NCBI RefSeq assembly: GCF_031157275.1
Contig: NZ_JAVIFW010000001.1
Span: 310,001-374,000, forward strand
DNA: 64,000 nucleotides
Source of the DNA: Streptomyces sp. LHD-70
Lineage (GTDB): Bacteria > Actinomycetota > Actinomycetes > Streptomycetales > Streptomycetaceae
Direction of reading: 5' to 3'
Position 1 is the first letter of the stretch. Each line of letters begins with the position of its first letter. Positions 25,704-34,152 of this stretch are shown one piece after another. The position numbers and the translations under genes were made by a program. The notes under the pieces were generated by a model. The model saw nothing but the letters and a program-made list of their open reading frames with translations, was not told the origin of the DNA and searched no databases.

Positions 25704-26776
25704 GTGCCCGATTCGTCCAGCGCACCGACAGCCCATACGACAGCCCATACGACAGCCCATACGACAGCCCATACGGCAGTCCGTACGACAACCCATACGG
25801 AAGAGCGGCCCGCCCCGGCTGCGCGGGCGAACGGCCTCGCGTCGTCGGCCACGAGAACCTGCTCGACCACTACGCCCGCTACGCGAAAACCGCGGGCCTG
25901 AACGCCGCGATCAACGGGCAGCGGCCCGGCGCCAACGGCCGAAGCTGGCCCAGCGCACCCGAGGACTTCGTCGTTCCGGACATCACGTTCCGCGACAGCC
26001 TCGAACTCCGCATCGGGGGTGAGCGGTTCATGGTGCGGCACGCCAAGGGCGAGACCGACGACGCCGCCTGGGTGTGGGCCCCGCGGCGACGGGTGATCGC
26101 GGCGGGCGACCTGGTGGTCGGCTACCTGCCCAACGCCGGGAACCCTCGCAAGGTCCAGCGGTACGCGGAGGAGTGGGCGGATGCCGCGGAGCAGATGGCC
26201 GCCCTCGACGCGGACTGTGGGATCACCGGCCACGGCGACTGCGTACGAGGAGCCGACGCCATCCGCGACGAACTCCTGACGATGGCCGCCTGCCTCCGGC
26301 ACATCGTGCGCCACACCCTCGACGGTCTGAACGCGGGCCTGCGGCCGGATGAGATCGTGGAATCGCTGGCGGTCCCCGAGCACCTCGCCAACCACCCCCG
26401 TCTCCAACCCGGCTACGACCGGCCCGAGTTCATCTGCCGCAATGTGATCCGGCGGTACGGCGGCTGGTGGGACGGGTACGCCGCGAACCTGCTGCCCGCA
26501 CCCGCCGCCGTGCAGGCGCGCGAGATCACCCGACTCGCCGGCGGTGTCGACGCATTGGCGGCGCGTGCGCGTGAACTCGCCGACTCCGATCTCCGGCTGG
26601 CATGCCATCTGGCGGAGTGGGCCTTCCTCACCGATCCGCAGTCGACCACCGCCCAGGACTGCTACGCGGAGGTGTTCGGCCGTCGCCGCGAGGCCGAGAC
26701 ATCGCTGATGGGGAAGCTCGCGTTCTCCGATCCGCATCGGCGTGCGGCTGCGGAACGGGCGAAGGCGGGCCGCTGA
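25704..26776 (+). pseudogene. Truncated alkyl-sulfatase-like metallo-beta-lactamase protein
   Basis: From about 25830 to the stop a good frame reads VVGHENLLDHYARYAKTAGL and later WAPRRRVIAAGDLVVGYLPN, GYDRPEFICRNVIRRYGGWW and a C-terminal helical part. This is the middle and dimerisation region of BDS1/SdsA1-type alkyl sulfatases. The N-terminal metal-binding half (THxHxDH) is absent. Translation would begin at GTG 25704 behind an ideal GAGGAGG site (MPDSSSAPTAHT), but that frame passes through six 12-bp repeats and ends at about 25901, out of frame with the conserved part. An ATG-led fragment from 26030 (248 codons) could still be made. Deletion plus frameshift; very unlikely to be an active sulfatase. 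Confidence 0.75.
25726..25797 (+). repeat. 12-bp unit x6 at the deletion point
   Basis: CGACAGCCCATA four times, then two diverged units (CGGCAGTCCGTA, CGACAACCCATA). It sits where the metallo-beta-lactamase core should be and encodes TAHT repeats in the frame used from GTG 25704, or DSPY repeats in the frame of the conserved remainder. Confidence 0.9.
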
Positions 26777-26794
26777 GCGAAGGCAGGCCGCTGA
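26759..26794. repeat. 18-bp duplication including a stop codon
   Basis: GCGAAGGCGGGCCGCTGA and GCGAAGGCAGGCCGCTGA head to tail, then a third partial copy (GCGAAGGCG). The last codons and TGA of the sulfatase-like gene are duplicated downstream. Confidence 0.85.
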
Positions 26795-26809
26795 GCGAAG
26801 GCGTGGGGA

Positions 26810-28051
26810 TCAGGTCACCTGGGAGCGGGTCGCGTAGCGGTCCTCGCGCCACACGTCTGTGGACAGGACCTGGCGCAGAACCTCGACTGCGTCCCACACA
26901 TCCACGAAACGCACGTAGAGCGGGGTGAACCCGAAACGCATCAGGTCGGGAGCGCGGAAGTCCCCGATGACGCCGCGGTCGATGAGCGCCTGCATCACGG
27001 GGTACGCGTGCTCGTGCCGCAGGGCCACCTGGCTGCCTCGGGCACCCGGGTCGCGCGGGGAGGCGACTTCCAGACCGAATCCCGCGCACTCCTGGTCGAC
27101 CAAGTCGATGAACAGGTCAGTCATCTTTTGGCTCTTGGCGCGTAGCAGGTCGAGGTCGACGCGTTCCCAGGTGTCGAGGCTCGCCTCGAGCGGTGCGTAC
27201 GAGAGCAGGTGCGGGGTGCTGCACCGGAAGCGGTCGATGCCGTCGGCCGGACGGTAGTCGGTGGTGAAGGCGAAGGGGTCGGCGTGGCCGTGCCAGCCGG
27301 ACAGCGGCTGGTGGGCCGTGTCCTGGTGGCGGGTGGCGGCGTAGACGAAGGCAGGTGAGCCGGGGCCGCCGTTGAGGTACTTGTAGGTGCAGCCCACGGC
27401 GAAGTCGGCGCGGTCGGCGTTCAAGTGGATGGGGAGGGCGCCGGCACTGTGGCAGAGGTCCCACACGACCAAGGCGCCGTGCCGGTGGGCCAGTTCGGTG
27501 ACCGCGGCCATGTCGTGCAGTCGCCCGGTCCGGTAGTCGACGTGGCTGAGGACGACGACCGCCACGTCCTGGTCGAGTATGTCCTCAAGGCCGGGGCCGC
27601 TGTCATACAGCAGACGGCGCTGATAGCCGTCGAGGAGGCCGGTGGCGCCTTCCATCATGTAGAGGTCGGTGGGGAAGCTGGCCGCCTCGGAGACCACGGT
27701 CTTTCGGTCGGGGCGCATGGCGAGGGCGGCGGCGAAGACCTTGAAGAGGTTGATCGATGTGGAGTCGCAGACCACGACCTCGCCCGGGTCGGCGCCGATC
27801 AGTGGGGCGATGCGGTCGCCGAGCGTGCGCGGCTTGTCGAACCAGCCGGCGTCGTTCCAGCTGCGGATCAGGCCTTGTCCCCACTCGGTCTCGACCATGT
27901 CGACGACGCGGGTGTACGCACCGCGGGGGAGGGCCCCGAGGGAGTTCCCGTCGAGATAGATCACGTCCTCGGGGAGGACGAACTCGCCTCGCAGCGGCGC
28001 GAGTGGATCGTTGGAGTCGTACTGCTCGCACTGGGAGCGGGTGAGGGGCAT
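26810..28051 (-). CDS. kynU: Kynureninase
   Basis: 413 residues of fold-type I PLP enzyme. Kynureninase hydrolyses kynurenine (or 3-hydroxykynurenine) to anthranilate (or 3-hydroxyanthranilate) and alanine. Diagnostic stretches: YLDGNSLGALPRG at the N-terminus, DLCHSAGALPIHLN, the PLP-lysine block GCTYKYLNGGPGSPAF and RFRCSTPHLLSYAPLEASL. ATG 28051 is preferred because AAGAGGA lies seven bases upstream; a GTG at 28072 overlaps the preceding stop codon and is the alternative. Together with the rightward operon it supplies 3-hydroxyanthranilate for meta-cleavage. No kynurenine 3-monooxygenase, tryptophan dioxygenase or classical formamidase is in the window. Confidence 0.96.
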   Translation of the reverse strand: MPLTRSQCEQYDSNDPLAPLRGEFVLPEDVIYLDGNSLGALPRGAYTRVVDMVETEWGQGLIRSWNDAGWFDKPRTLGDRIAPLIGADPGEVVVCDSTSINLFKVFAAALAMRPDRKTVVSEAASFPTDLYMMEGATGLLDGYQRRLLYDSGPGLEDILDQDVAVVVLSHVDYRTGRLHDMAAVTELAHRHGALVVWDLCHSAGALPIHLNADRADFAVGCTYKYLNGGPGSPAFVYAATRHQDTAHQPLSGWHGHADPFAFTTDYRPADGIDRFRCSTPHLLSYAPLEASLDTWERVDLDLLRAKSQKMTDLFIDLVDQECAGFGLEVASPRDPGARGSQVALRHEHAYPVMQALIDRGVIGDFRAPDLMRFGFTPLYVRFVDVWDAVEVLRQVLSTDVWREDRYATRSQVT

Positions 28052-28068
28052 CGTGTTCCTCTTGTCTG

Positions 28069-28908
28069 TCACAGGGACATCAGGTCGTGGCCGACGACGA
28101 CTTCGCCTTCGAAGCCCTGTGCGGCGTGCTTGCGCCAGGTCTCGTCCGGGATGGCGACGTCCGTAGGGACGAAGTGGGACAGCACGAGCGTCCTGACGCC
28201 GGCCTGCTGGGCGAGCCGGCCCACCTGGTCGACGTCGGTGTGGCTGGTCAACAGGTGCCGACGCAGAGTCTTTCCGTTGAATCCGGCCACCATGGCGTCG
28301 ACGGCCGGCAGGTACATCACCTCGTGCACCAGGACGTCTGCTCCCGCGGCGAGGCGCACCAGGTTCTCCGACGGCGCGGTGTCTCCGGAGATGACGATGG
28401 AACGGTCTGCGGTGTCGAACCGGTAGGCCAGAGCGGTCGCGATCGGCGGGTGATGCACCAGCGTCGCCGTGACCCGGACGTTCTCGTCCTCGTGCACCAC
28501 GCGCTCTTCGGTGATCTCGGTCGGCGCCATGAGGTTGTCCAGCGGCGGCAGACCCTCGTCCGTGATGCGGGTGTCGATGTCGAACCGGTTCATGGCGAGG
28601 AAGTGTTCGGTCATCTCTGCCAGGGGCGGTGGCCCGTAAGTGGGCACGCGATGTTCGAGGTTCGCCGCCCAGGCGAGCAGGAACAGGTTGCCGTAATCGG
28701 CGTTGTGGTCGGAGTGGTGGTGCGTGATGAACACCCCGCGCATGGAGGACAGCGGTACTCCGGCGAGGGCCATCTGCCGGGCGACCCCGTTGCCGCAGTC
28801 GACGACGTAGCTGGATCCGTTGACGACGATGACCTGGGCGGGGGCGCTACGGGTCCGCTTGGGCGCCGGTCCGGCGGCAGTGCCGAGAAGGGTCAGTCGA
28901 GTGCTCAT
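28069..28908 (-). CDS. Metallo-beta-lactamase-fold hydrolase
   Basis: 279 residues of the RNase Z/arylsulfatase-like MBL branch. The zinc motif is FITHHHSDHNADYG (HxHxDH near residue 63), with further ligands in VISGDTAP and LVLSHFVPTD. It lies between the permease and kynureninase in one minus-strand unit, its stop codon overlapping the alternative kynureninase start. The operon position suggests a role in tryptophan/kynurenine breakdown, for example opening a lactone or deformylating N-formylkynurenine, but no such activity is established for this branch. It starts at ATG 28908 behind an AGGAGCCC site. Enzyme class certain, substrate unknown. Confidence 0.88.
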   Translation of the reverse strand: MSTRLTLLGTAAGPAPKRTRSAPAQVIVVNGSSYVVDCGNGVARQMALAGVPLSSMRGVFITHHHSDHNADYGNLFLLAWAANLEHRVPTYGPPPLAEMTEHFLAMNRFDIDTRITDEGLPPLDNLMAPTEITEERVVHEDENVRVTATLVHHPPIATALAYRFDTADRSIVISGDTAPSENLVRLAAGADVLVHEVMYLPAVDAMVAGFNGKTLRRHLLTSHTDVDQVGRLAQQAGVRTLVLSHFVPTDVAIPDETWRKHAAQGFEGEVVVGHDLMSL

Positions 28909-29001
28909 GGGGAGGGCTCCTGAGAGGTGTGCTGGGCGCGTGGCAGAAGGTCAGTGCCGGTACACGCCGGTTTGCGGTCTTGCCGGTGGGTGCGCTGTGG
29001 C

Positions 29002-30384
29002 TCAGCGGGCTGGGGTGCGCGGCGGCAGGGGGCTTGCTTCGTCATCGTCTTGTCGGGCTCGGACAACTGCGTTCGCGTGCTTGTGACGTACGAGCCACAC
29101 GCCGGCGCCGACTGCCAGCCAGGACACCAGCGCCACGGTGGCAGGCCAGGTCAGCTTGTCCAGCAGCAGGTACGCCTGGACCGCCAGTACCGCGGTGCCC
29201 AGGAGCACGGTGGTGAGGTGCAGACCCCAGGGCAGCTTGAACGGTGCGGCCTCGTACTGCTGCGGGTAGCGGGACCGCAGCCGGCAGGACGCGATGATCA
29301 TGATGGCGAGCATCGGCGTGGCCGCGATCGACACCATTCCGGCGATGGAGGCGACGCTGAACCCGGTCAGTACGGGAATGGCACCGATGAGGTACAGGCC
29401 GAACAGCAGCCAGTGGGGCGTGCCGTACCGCTTGTTCACCGCGCCCAGCCGCGTCGGCAGCCAGCCGTCGCCGATGGCTGCGAGTACGGGCTTGGTCGAG
29501 GTGAGAAGCAGCGAGTTCATGTGGCCTGCCACGGACGCCAGGGCCCCGCCGAGGATGAAGAACGTGAAGCCGCCGGGCGTCAGGATGTGGTCGGCCACCA
29601 CCGACATCGGTTTGCCCGCTACCTCGGTGATCGGCAGGGTGCCGACCGACGGGATCGCCAGGAAGACGTAGAGGACGGCGGCCAGGACGATGCCGCCGAT
29701 CATCGACAGCGGGATGTCCCGTCCCGGACGCTTCATCTCCCGCCCCAGTTCGGCGACGTAGGTGCTGCCGGTGATGGCGAAGGTGAGCATGGCGGCCGCG
29801 GTGAGCAGGTTCCCGGTGCCGTGGGGCGCCGAGTCGGCGAAGGTGCCCCACTCGACGTGCGGCAGTCCGGCGAATCCGTAGAGCAGGAACGCCGCGAGCA
29901 TGACGAACGCGAGCACGATGCCCAGCCGGTTGGAGAACGCGGTGCCGACCAGGTTCGCCAGGAAGAACACTGTGATCAGCCCGAGAGCCAGGGGCCGCGT
30001 CGGCACCGAGGGGACCAGGCTGTGCAGGTAGTCGGCCCCTGCCAGCGCCATCAGGCTCAGCTGGATGGTGACGAGGACGGAGAACCACATCGTGGTGAAG
30101 CCCATGGACGGCGATATCAAGCGTGCCGCGTAGCTGTACCGGCCGCCGGTCACCGGCATGGCGCTGCCGAGCACCGCGACCGGCAGCGAGTAGACGATCA
30201 CCATGGCGGCGGCGATGGCGAAGGCCAGGGGCGCCCCGCCTCCGGTGAGGCCGATGGCCACGCCCATCAGGGCGATGACCCCGCCGCCGACGATCTGATG
30301 GAAGGAGACGCCCAGTGCCTGCGGCAGTGTGATGCTGCGCTTGAGGTTGGCCTCGACGTCAGGTGCGCGAACTGAGGAGGTCAT
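29002..30384 (-). CDS. APC-superfamily amino acid permease
   Basis: 460 residues with about twelve helices. The N-terminus ANLKRSITLPQALGVSFHQI leads into the first conserved helix (IVGGGVIALMGVAIGLTGGG), the APC substrate-site region; AELGREMKRPGRDIP is the helix 6-7 loop typical of the family. The start is placed at ATG 30384 (MTSSVRAPDVE) since the longer frame upstream runs through the LysR operator region. It is the first gene of the leftward unit with the MBL hydrolase and kynureninase, so it probably takes up kynurenine, tryptophan or a related aromatic amino acid. Divergent from the LysR regulator. Confidence 0.9.
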   Translation of the reverse strand: MTSSVRAPDVEANLKRSITLPQALGVSFHQIVGGGVIALMGVAIGLTGGGAPLAFAIAAAMVIVYSLPVAVLGSAMPVTGGRYSYAARLISPSMGFTTMWFSVLVTIQLSLMALAGADYLHSLVPSVPTRPLALGLITVFFLANLVGTAFSNRLGIVLAFVMLAAFLLYGFAGLPHVEWGTFADSAPHGTGNLLTAAAMLTFAITGSTYVAELGREMKRPGRDIPLSMIGGIVLAAVLYVFLAIPSVGTLPITEVAGKPMSVVADHILTPGGFTFFILGGALASVAGHMNSLLLTSTKPVLAAIGDGWLPTRLGAVNKRYGTPHWLLFGLYLIGAIPVLTGFSVASIAGMVSIAATPMLAIMIIASCRLRSRYPQQYEAAPFKLPWGLHLTTVLLGTAVLAVQAYLLLDKLTWPATVALVSWLAVGAGVWLVRHKHANAVVRARQDDDEASPLPPRTPAR

Positions 30385-30688
30385 GCGTCCCCGCTTTCTA
30401 CTGGGATGCCCGGCGGCACGGGACATGGGCATGCGACATGGGACTGCGACTGGTGGCCCTGGCACACCCCTGTGTGCTCGCCGCCACATCGTGAGCTCAT
30501 CGTGGACCCCGGGCGTCATGCCCAGCCAATGCCAAGTTGGCTGCACGTCATGCCGGGACGGGCATACCTTCGCTCGCCCCTCCGGCATCCTCGCGGAGAC
30601 ATCACTCGCGGGCCTCCGTCGCTTCGGTGTTATGCCTGAACAGGCATGCCAGATCAGCCAGATGGGATGTCTCTGCTATACGTCGTGC
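30385..30688. promoter_or_regulatory. Divergent promoter region with two LysR-type boxes
   Basis: The 304-bp gap between the permease and the LysR gene contains two 16-bp palindromes of the form ATGCC-N6-GGCAT: ATGCCGGGACGGGCAT at 30550-30565 and ATGCCTGAACAGGCAT at 30632-30647. A further inverted repeat AGCCAA-tgccaag-TTGGCT lies near 30522-30540. The right-hand box is centred about 50 bp before the regulator start. These are the likely binding sites for control of both divergent units. Confidence 0.7.
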
Positions 30689-31615
30689 ATGGACACGCCC
30701 CGCCTCCTTGACGGACGCCTCAAGCTCCGCCATCTGATCCTGGTCGACGCGCTCACCGAGCAGGGCAGCGTCGTCGGCGCCGCGGCCGCCCTGCATGTGA
30801 CGCAGCCCGTGGTGACCCGAGGCCTGCACGACCTTGAGGCCATCCTGGGCGTCACCCTGTACGACCGGGGGCCGCGGGGGATCACGCCGACCGTCTTCGG
30901 TGCGGCCTTCACCGATCACGCCCGTGCCGTCATCGCGCAGTTGAGGCATGCGGCGCGGCACATGGTCGAGATCGCCGAGGCCGACCGCGGCACCGTGGTG
31001 ATCGGCATGCATCTGGCCGGATCCAACCTTCTGCTGCCCCGTGCCATCGCAGCCGTCAAGGCGGAGCACCCGCTGCTGACGGTCGTGGTCCGCGAGGCAA
31101 CGCCGGAGACGCTGCTGGTCGACCTGGAGGCGGGCCGGGTAGACCTGATCCTGGGCAGGCTCACCACGTCGGCCGGAGGCAATACGGTCCGGGAAAGCCT
31201 CTACGAGGAGTCCGTGAAGGTCCTCGTGGGTGCGGGCCATCCGCTGAGCGGGCAGGACGAGGTCGCTCTGGCGGACCTCGAGGCATATCCGTGGATCCTG
31301 CCGGGGACCGAGACGGTGCTGCGCCGTGAGCTCGAGGAGTTCTTCGTACGCAACGGGATGGCGCTGCCCGAGAACCGGGTGGAGTGCACGTCCTTCCTCA
31401 CCGTTCGCCAGTTGCTGGCCGAGACCGACGTCGTGGCCGTCCTGCCCGGCCTGATCAGCAGGGGCGACCCGCGGCTTGTCACCCTTCCCGTGTCGCTGGA
31501 GCCGATCGGCCACAGCGTCGGCATCACCCTGCCCGCCGGGCGACCGCTCGGCCCGTCCACGCAGAAGCTGCTCGCGACACTGCGGTCCGTCGCGGCCGAA
31601 CTCGGCCAGACCTGA
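30689..31615 (+). CDS. LysR-family transcriptional regulator
   Basis: 308 residues. Winged helix at residues about 10-70 (LRHLILVDALTEQGSVVGAA, TQPVVTRGLHDLEAILGVTLYDRGPRG) and a periplasmic-binding-like effector domain thereafter. The ATG at 30689 gives the standard LysR length; the longer open frame upstream runs through the operator boxes. It stands between the leftward permease/MBL/kynureninase unit and the rightward meta-cleavage operon and should activate both, probably in response to a pathway intermediate such as 3-hydroxyanthranilate or kynurenine. Comparable LysR genes (NbaR) control the 2-nitrobenzoate/3-hydroxyanthranilate pathway of Pseudomonas. Confidence 0.94.
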   Translation: MDTPRLLDGRLKLRHLILVDALTEQGSVVGAAAALHVTQPVVTRGLHDLEAILGVTLYDRGPRGITPTVFGAAFTDHARAVIAQLRHAARHMVEIAEADRGTVVIGMHLAGSNLLLPRAIAAVKAEHPLLTVVVREATPETLLVDLEAGRVDLILGRLTTSAGGNTVRESLYEESVKVLVGAGHPLSGQDEVALADLEAYPWILPGTETVLRRELEEFFVRNGMALPENRVECTSFLTVRQLLAETDVVAVLPGLISRGDPRLVTLPVSLEPIGHSVGITLPAGRPLGPSTQKLLATLRSVAAELGQT

Positions 31616-31660
31616 GGGCCGCCCGGCAGTACGTCCCGGATGCCTCACGCGCCGCCAGCC

Positions 31661-31708
31661 ATGCCTGAAAGGGTATGGCTGCCGCGCAAATTGACATTAG
31701 ACAGGCAT
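31661..31708 (+). promoter_or_regulatory. LysR boxes upstream of the meta-cleavage operon
   Basis: ATGCCTGAAAGGGTAT (31661-31676) matches the 30632 palindrome at 12 of 16 positions, and ACAGGCAT (31701-31708) is its right half-site. A TTGACA hexamer at 31691-31696 lies between them, but no -10 sequence at standard spacing was found. The arrangement of one near-complete box and one half box resembles recognition and activation sites of LysR-controlled promoters. Confidence 0.65.
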
Positions 31709-31769
31709 AGTTCGGGCGGCGGATGCTCCTTGTGCGGACCGAAAGTCGACGAGCAAGGGGCACAGCACG

Positions 31770-33236
31770 ATGAATCGCGCGCACTACATCGGCGGGACCT
31801 TCCTTCCCCACGGTGATGACACCGGGCCCCACGGCGATGACACCGGGACGCGTCCGCTGATCAACCCCGTCGACGGGACGATCCGGGGCAAGGTCCCCGA
31901 GGCCGGCCGGGAGACCGTCGACGCCGCCGTCGCCGCAGCCCGTACCGCACTGGGCGGCCCTTGGGGCAGCACCAGCGCCGAAGACCGTGCCGCCGCGCTG
32001 CGCCGGATCGCCGACGGCATCCAGGCACGCTTCGACGAGTTCGTCGAAGCCGAATCGGGCGACACCGGCAAGCCCCGCGAACTCGCGGCGACCATCGACA
32101 TCCCACGCGTCATCGGCAACTTCCGCGCCTACGCCGACCTCCTCTACGGCCGCCCCGAGCACGCGTACGCCACCGCCATCCCGGGATGGAGCACCGGCAC
32201 AGGCCAGGCCCTCAACTACACCGTCCGACGTCCACTCGGCGTGGTCGCGGTCGTCTCGCCCTGGAACCTTCCGCTGCTCCTGCTGACCTGGAAGGTGGCA
32301 CCGGCGCTCGCGGCAGGCAACACCGTTGTCGCCAAGCCCTCCGAGGAGACCCCGTCCACAGCCACACTGCTCGCCGAGGTGATCGGACAGGCCGACCTCC
32401 CGCCCGGAGTGTTCAACCTGGTGCACGGCAGCGGCGTGGGCGGGGCGGGCGAGCACCTCACCACGCACCACGACGTGGACGCCGTCGCCTTTACCGGCGC
32501 CTCGGCCACCGGTGCCGCCATCATGCGCGGTGCCGCCGACCACATCACCCCGGTCTCGTTCGAACTCGGCGGCAAGAACGCCGCTCTAGTCTTCGCCGAC
32601 GCGGACATCGAAGCCGCACTCGAGGGCACCCTGCGCTCCGCGTTCACCCACTCCGGGCAGGTCTGTCTGTGCACCGAACGCGTCTACGTCGAGCGCCCGG
32701 TCTTCGAGGAGTTCGTCGCCGCGCTCGGCGAACGCGCTCGTTCCCTGACCGGCTACGGGCCGATGATCTCCGCCGCCCACCGGGACAAGGTGCTCTCGTA
32801 CTACCGACTGGCCGCCGACGAAGGCGCGAAGGTCATCGCCGGCGGTGGGGTCCCGCACTTCGAAGACGCCCGGGATCAGGGCTTCTACGTCGAACCCACT
32901 GTCCTGGCCGGATTGCCGCAGAGTTCCCGCATCGTGCAGGAGGAGATCTTCGGCCCGGTCTGCCACGTCGCCCCGTTCGGCACCGAGGACGAGGCCGTGC
33001 GCCTGGCGAACGACAGCCGCTACGGACTCGCCGCAACCGTGTGGACCACCGACCTGTCCCGCGCCCATCGGGTCGCCCCCCGGATCGAGGCAGGCGTGGT
33101 CTGGGTCAACTGCTGGAACCTGCGCGACCTGCGGACACCTTTCGGCGGCATCAAGAACTCCGGTATCGGCCGAGAGGGCGGCGCCTACTCCCTCGACTTC
33201 TTCTCCGAGCCGGTCAACGTGTGCATCCAGATCTGA
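31770..33236 (+). CDS. 2-aminomuconate 6-semialdehyde dehydrogenase (ALDH family)
   Basis: 488 residues of the aldehyde dehydrogenase superfamily. Catalytic Cys299 in HSGQVCLCTERVYVE, the general-base Glu in FELGGKNAALVF, and VVSPWNLPLLLLTWK for NAD binding. Sequence style fits the hydroxymuconic/aminomuconic semialdehyde branch (XylG/AmnC/NbaE); the aminomuconate substrate is inferred from the 3-hydroxyanthranilate dioxygenase and ACMSD genes in the same operon. It oxidises 2-aminomuconate semialdehyde to 2-aminomuconate. Near the N-terminus a 21-bp unit is duplicated, giving PHGDDTG twice. First gene behind the LysR-box promoter, with an AAGGGG site before ATG 31770. Confidence 0.92.
   Translation: MNRAHYIGGTFLPHGDDTGPHGDDTGTRPLINPVDGTIRGKVPEAGRETVDAAVAAARTALGGPWGSTSAEDRAAALRRIADGIQARFDEFVEAESGDTGKPRELAATIDIPRVIGNFRAYADLLYGRPEHAYATAIPGWSTGTGQALNYTVRRPLGVVAVVSPWNLPLLLLTWKVAPALAAGNTVVAKPSEETPSTATLLAEVIGQADLPPGVFNLVHGSGVGGAGEHLTTHHDVDAVAFTGASATGAAIMRGAADHITPVSFELGGKNAALVFADADIEAALEGTLRSAFTHSGQVCLCTERVYVERPVFEEFVAALGERARSLTGYGPMISAAHRDKVLSYYRLAADEGAKVIAGGGVPHFEDARDQGFYVEPTVLAGLPQSSRIVQEEIFGPVCHVAPFGTEDEAVRLANDSRYGLAATVWTTDLSRAHRVAPRIEAGVVWVNCWNLRDLRTPFGGIKNSGIGREGGAYSLDFFSEPVNVCIQI
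31807..31848 (+). repeat. 21-bp in-frame duplication in the dehydrogenase N-terminus
   Basis: Two 21-bp units differing at one base encode PHGDDTG-PHGDDTG, an insertion between the first beta strand and the second of the dehydrogenase. Confidence 0.85.
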
Positions 33237-33249
33237 AGTCCGGGCCGAC

Positions 33250-33303
33250 CTCCGCCAGAAAGCCGACCCTCCGCCAGAAAGCTGCCCCTCCGCCAGAAAG
33301 AGG
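33250..33303. repeat. 19-bp unit, about three copies
   Basis: CTCCGCCAGAAAG at 33250, 33269 and 33288 (period 19) fills the gap between the dehydrogenase and hydratase genes. The last copy supplies the AAAGAGGAG ribosome site of the hydratase. Confidence 0.85.
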
Positions 33304-33314
33304 AGTGAGACTCC

Positions 33315-34151
33315 GTGATCGACACCTCGACAGCACCAACCCACAGCAATCTGCCCCGAACCGCCCCCGCCGTGGACGCCGCCGCGGCCCGGCTGCTCGA
33401 AGCCCACGCCTCCGGAACCCCCTGTGCGCCGGTTCGCGACCTCATCGACGACATCGACACCGCCTACACCGTCCAGGACCGGCTGACCGAGCACTGGCTC
33501 ACCCAGGGACGCCGGCTCACCGGCCGCAAGATCGGACTGACCTCCCCCGCCGTGCAGCGTCAACTCGGCGTCGACACACCTGACTTCGGCATGCTCTACG
33601 CCGACATGGCCGTCCCCGACGGTGCCGAGATCCCCGCGGGCGCCGTACAGGAGGCCAGGGCCGAGGCTGAGGTCGCCCTCGTCCTCGACGCCGACCTCAC
33701 CCACGAACGGCACACGATCGCCGACTTGCTCCGCGCCACCGCGTTCGCGCTGCCCGCGGTCGAAGTGTGCGGCAGCCGGATCCGCGACTGGGACATCACC
33801 ATCACCGACACCGTCGCGGACAACGCCTCCTCAGGCCTGTATGTCCTCGGCACCCGCCCGGTGCCGCTGCGCGACGTCGACCTGCGGCTGGCCGGCATGG
33901 TCCTGCAGCGCCAAGGCGAACAGGTCTCCACCGGAGCGGGCTCCGCCTGCCTCGGCCATCCCCTGACGGCCGCCCTGTGGCTGGCCGACACCCTCGTCCG
34001 CATGGGCCGCCCGCTGCGCGCGGGCGACACCGTACTCACCGGTGCGCTCGGCCCGATGGTGCCCGTGGCGCCGGGCGACGTGCTGCAGGCCCGCATCGAC
34101 GGACTCGGCGACGTCCGCGTCGCGTTCGCGTCCGACACCGAGGAGGCATGA
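33315..34151 (+). CDS. 2-oxopent-4-enoate hydratase
   Basis: 278 residues of the fumarylacetoacetate-hydrolase fold, hydratase branch (MhpD/XylJ/NbaH). It adds water to 2-oxopent-4-enoate to give 4-hydroxy-2-oxovalerate. Typical blocks: [29 protein letters not shown], metal-site Glu residues in [32 protein letters not shown] and [15 protein letters not shown] start at 33315 behind AGGAG. It is followed one base after its stop by its paralogue, the oxalocrotonate decarboxylase; the two enzymes form a complex in other bacteria. Confidence 0.93.
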   Translation: MIDTSTAPTHSNLPRTAPAVDAAAARLLEAHASGTPCAPVRDLIDDIDTAYTVQDRLTEHWLTQGRRLTGRKIGLTSPAVQRQLGVDTPDFGMLYADMAVPDGAEIPAGAVQEARAEAEVALVLDADLTHERHTIADLLRATAFALPAVEVCGSRIRDWDITITDTVADNASSGLYVLGTRPVPLRDVDLRLAGMVLQRQGEQVSTGAGSACLGHPLTAALWLADTLVRMGRPLRAGDTVLTGALGPMVPVAPGDVLQARIDGLGDVRVAFASDTEEA

Positions 34152-34152
34152 G

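Noticed and set aside
25726..25797. CRISPR-like array
   Set aside because: Units are 12 bp, directly adjacent with no spacers, and lie at a gene start; simple tandem repeat.
25704..26776. Programmed frameshift joining the two halves of the sulfatase-like gene
   Set aside because: No slippery site, and the zinc-binding core is absent in every frame, so a frameshift would not restore an enzyme.
31691..31720. Sigma-70 promoter starting at TTGACA before the meta-cleavage operon
   Set aside because: No -10 hexamer at 16-19 bp spacing; only the LysR boxes are convincing.
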